Shown here piece by piece: positions 62,155 to 64,000 of a DNA stretch of 64,000 nt. Source of the stretch: Pseudobutyrivibrio sp. 49 (GTDB lineage: Bacteria > Bacillota > Clostridia > Lachnospirales > Lachnospiraceae); assembly GCF_900100545.1 (NCBI RefSeq), contig NZ_FNDP01000002.1, positions 1 to 64,000 on the forward strand, in the 5' to 3' direction. The position numbers and the translations under genes are program-made. Under the pieces are notes generated by a model. It ran no database searches. It was not told the origin of the DNA and saw nothing but the letters and a program-made list of their open reading frames with translations. The number at the start of each line of letters is the position of its first letter. Within the stretch, counting starts at the first letter, position 1.

Positions 62155-62580
62155 TTAATTGTTTATATTGTAATTTAAATTAAGGAGTTTTGCAATTGCA
62201 TCCTGCAATACCCTAGAATAATTTAATCCAGCTTGATCCGCTTTTACTGTCATCCAATATGGTATAGTACAATTTTTTCGTACTGCACGATTGTCATATT
62301 GCTTTCTATACTCAGTAAGATCTACATCTACCATTGTCTGCAACCCATCTGAATAATCAAATACTTCCTTGTTAGCCTTTGCTTTTTTTACCGCTTCTTT
62401 ATAGTTAGAAGATTTTGGCAAATCATCTTCTTTATCCATACAGGCTATACCTATGTAATCTCTAGCCATTTCAATTGCATCTGCCAAATCCTTACCTTCA
62501 GTATAACCATCTAAGTCGGGAATAAATACTAAAAAATCTTCCCCATACTCTTTAATTAATACTGGATAAGCAACTTTCAT
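62155..62580 (-). CDS. hicB: HicB-type antitoxin
   Basis: 141 residues. The N-terminal HicB fold (MKVAYPVLIKEYGEDFLVFI and PDLDGYTEGKDLADAIEMAR) binds and blocks HicA. The C-terminal part (about 95-141, PYWMTVKADQAGLNYSRVLQ) is a ribbon-helix-helix-like DNA-binding region that should repress the operon promoter. AAAGGGGA precedes the ATG. It lies 57 bases after hicA. Length is typical. Confidence 0.9.
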   Translation of the reverse strand: MKVAYPVLIKEYGEDFLVFIPDLDGYTEGKDLADAIEMARDYIGIACMDKEDDLPKSSNYKEAVKKAKANKEVFDYSDGLQTMVDVDLTEYRKQYDNRAVRKNCTIPYWMTVKADQAGLNYSRVLQDAIAKLLNLNYNINN

Positions 62581-62637
62581 AGTAATTTCCCCTTTCTAAT
62601 CTAAGCTAAATGACAGAGATACCAAGTAAGGTAGGGA

Positions 62638-62808
62638 TTAAATCCCCGCCTTCTTGATAATCTGCTTTGCCGTTATCTCATTGAGTTCTTTATGTCTCGG
62701 CACAACTAACTGAATATTTCCATTAGTATAAATATCATGACCTCCACCATGTCTCAACAGATAATAGCCAGCATTTTCAAGGTTTTTAATTAAAATTTGT
62801 CTTTTCAT
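62638..62808 (-). CDS. hicA: HicA-type mRNA interferase toxin
   Basis: 56 codons, easy to miss. Starts MKRQILIKNLENAGYYLLRH, with GGGHDIYTNGN holding the catalytic His24 and VPRHKELNEITAKQIIKKAG completing the dsRBD-like fold. It degrades mRNA when unbound. The ATG at 62808 has GAGGTGG five bases upstream. It is followed by hicB on the same strand, the usual toxin-first order of HicAB, and driven by the consensus promoter at 62847-62874. Confidence 0.9.
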   Translation of the reverse strand: MKRQILIKNLENAGYYLLRHGGGHDIYTNGNIQLVVPRHKELNEITAKQIIKKAGI

Positions 62809-62846
62809 CTTGCCACCTCGAAAACGGAATATTTAATTCATTTATA

Positions 62847-62874
62847 ATTATACGCATTATATGCGCATTGTCAA
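62847..62874 (-). promoter_or_regulatory. Consensus promoter of hicAB with internal palindrome
   Basis: TTGACA (62874-62869), a 16-base spacer and TATAAT (62852-62847), both hexamers perfect. The spacer contains the palindrome ATGCGCAT and is followed by the palindrome TATAATTATA, likely targets for HicB autorepression. Confidence 0.75.
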
Positions 62875-62893
62875 ATGCCATTCTATTCTATTA

Positions 62894-64000
62894 TCACATC
62901 AACTCCAAGAGCTCAGCCGCAATCTTATCATCGCATACTCTCATGATATTGTCATCGGCATCCTCTTTTGATAATAAGTTTATACTTCCATACCACACAA
63001 TCTGATTATCAATCACTGCAAATCTTTCACAATCCTCAGTTCGTAGTCTCACTTCGAATCCAGCGCGTCTAAGTCTCTCCAGGAGCTCCATTCTCACATA
63101 ATCTTTACCATACACATAAACATCTGGATGCCAAGTTACTATCGTAATATTTACACCTTGCTCATATTTAGGTGACAGCAATTCGATAAGTTTTTCTACT
63201 TTATTCGTATTGATACGAGGACTAGAAACCACAACAGACTTCCTTGCTTCCACTAAATCTCTATTATAAACTACTCCATAAGTATCAATGCCGTAAATGG
63301 CGTTAGCCTCCTGCTTTTCCCACTCTATTCCTGTGCAAATATCATATCCTATCTTCTTGTAGGCTTTTAATCGTGACAAATACATTTTGTCAAACTTCGG
63401 AATATGAATATCTACATAATCAAAAACAACAACTTTATCCTTACCTGAGTAATCTCGATTTAATCTACCAACATACTGCTCAACCACATTTTCCCCTCTG
63501 ATTGGTGTAGCCATAAAAAGTGTATCTAGACGTGGATAATCAAATCCCTCTCCCAATAAAGAACCTGTTCCTACTAAAATCAAGCTTTCATTTTCCCCAA
63601 CTGAATTAAGTTCAGCCACTTGTGCCCTTCTAGCTTTTGACCCATCCTTACCTGTGAGAAGAATCACTCTATCAGCCTTACCTTGCATGTTAGCAAACAA
63701 CTTCTCTGCATGATTTACAAATTTTGTCAGTATTACAGGTGTTCTTCCCGCTTCAACACATACCACTACATCATTTACTATCTGTTTATCCCTGACATCA
63801 TTATTCCTAATCAATTCATATGCATCATTACCATATGGAGACTTATTCAAATGATGGCTGACAACTGTTCTTGTAAATCTTGGATAAACCAAATGCGGTA
63901 TTCCCTGCTCCTTCGCCCTATCTTTAGCAGTAAATCTGTACCTTATTGGACCAAGCAAAAGCTCATTAGTTTTCTCTTTTCCATCGCCTCTTTTAGGTGT
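62894..64000 (-). CDS. SF2 helicase C-terminal half fused to PLD-like domain, cut by window edge
   Basis: The frame is open through base 64000 (TPKRGDGKEKTNELLLGPIRY enters from the edge), giving at least 368 codons. TPKRGDG is the end of helicase motif III, and the Hel-C domain shows VGTGSLLGEGFDYPRLD (motif V) and QYVGRLNRDYSG (motif VI). The last 130 residues are a PLD-like domain, RFAVIDNQIVWYGSINLLSK. The HKD consensus HxKx4D reads C-E-R-F-A-V-I-D here, lacking its first His. Helicases with this tail occur in defence-type loci. The N-terminal domains are outside the window, so the system cannot be named. It ends 20 bases before the hicAB promoter. Confidence 0.75.
   Translation of the reverse strand, partial: TPKRGDGKEKTNELLLGPIRYRFTAKDRAKEQGIPHLVYPRFTRTVVSHHLNKSPYGNDAYELIRNNDVRDKQIVNDVVVCVEAGRTPVILTKFVNHAEKLFANMQGKADRVILLTGKDGSKARRAQVAELNSVGENESLILVGTGSLLGEGFDYPRLDTLFMATPIRGENVVEQYVGRLNRDYSGKDKVVVFDYVDIHIPKFDKMYLSRLKAYKKIGYDICTGIEWEKQEANAIYGIDTYGVVYNRDLVEARKSVVVSSPRINTNKVEKLIELLSPKYEQGVNITIVTWHPDVYVYGKDYVRMELLERLRRAGFEVRLRTEDCERFAVIDNQIVWYGSINLLSKEDADDNIMRVCDDKIAAELLELM

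Noticed and set aside
1-64000. CRISPR array, tRNA or rRNA genes
   Set aside because: No regularly spaced repeats, and no tRNA or rRNA-like conserved sequence was seen on either strand.

Overview
The window looks like a chromosomal piece of an anaerobic, low-to-mid GC Gram-positive bacterium of the Clostridia, most likely a Lachnospiraceae (Butyrivibrio/Pseudobutyrivibrio/Roseburia-like). The evidence is AT-rich spacers, strong AGGAGG-type ribosome sites, frequent TTG and GTG starts, single-membrane envelope genes (LCP, VanW, HtrA, LTA-synthase-like) and anaerobe-type metabolic genes. The genus is a guess. No rRNA, tRNA or CRISPR array is visible, and no gene-free stretch exceeds 300 bases.

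Most of the window (about 3.7-62 kb) is a very large cell-surface glycan region, read mainly from the minus strand. Left part: the start of an IS1182-type transposase (1-240), htrA, then an lcp-glmS operon. From 5.4 to 14 kb come a glycosyltransferase, a WbaP/CpsE-type initiating phosphoglycosyltransferase, a two-domain GT2, two divergent acyltransferases and an LTA-synthase-like phosphotransferase. A chemoreceptor follows. From 16 to 27.7 kb there is an ABC-transporter-dependent polysaccharide module: Wzm, Wzt with a carbohydrate-binding C-terminus, a degenerate methyltransferase, a 1176-residue kinase-like/coiled-coil/RgpF/HAD protein, an 815-residue multidomain GT2 and a GT-C-like membrane protein. 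A GDPD phosphodiesterase unit sits between wzm and wzt.

The middle (27.7-46.7 kb) is more mixed: thymidine kinase, a TPR-GGDEF cyclase, a VanW-domain secreted protein, a VTC/DUF4956 pair divergent from two tandem CotH kinases, glycogen phosphorylase, an AraC regulator overlapping an ABC-2 exporter gene antisense, an MBOAT + SGNH O-acylation pair in the same operon as that exporter, and O-acetylhomoserine sulfhydrylase.

The right part (46.7-62 kb) supplies sugar precursors and undecaprenyl-linked steps. It has a CapE/CapF/CapG set for UDP-L-FucNAc, PglF/PglE/PglD-like genes that could make a UDP-bacillosamine-type sugar, a short PglC-like phosphoglycosyltransferase, a nucleotidyltransferase, two GtrB/ArnC-like membrane GT2s, a pair of four-helix SMR/EamA proteins resembling ArnE/ArnF, a PseG-like protein, an inactive-looking transglutaminase-like secreted protein, a flavin-binding Nim-like protein and Mn-type superoxide dismutase. 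The right edge is defence-like: a hicAB toxin-antitoxin pair (hicA is only 56 codons) with a consensus promoter, and the C-terminal part of an SF2 helicase fused to a PLD-like domain that continues past base 64000.

The most interesting item is the split, degenerate methyltransferase plus kinase-like protein beside Wzt. Its layout recalls the WbdD chain terminator of ABC-dependent O antigens, but it is Gram-positive, rearranged, and joined to RgpF and HAD domains.
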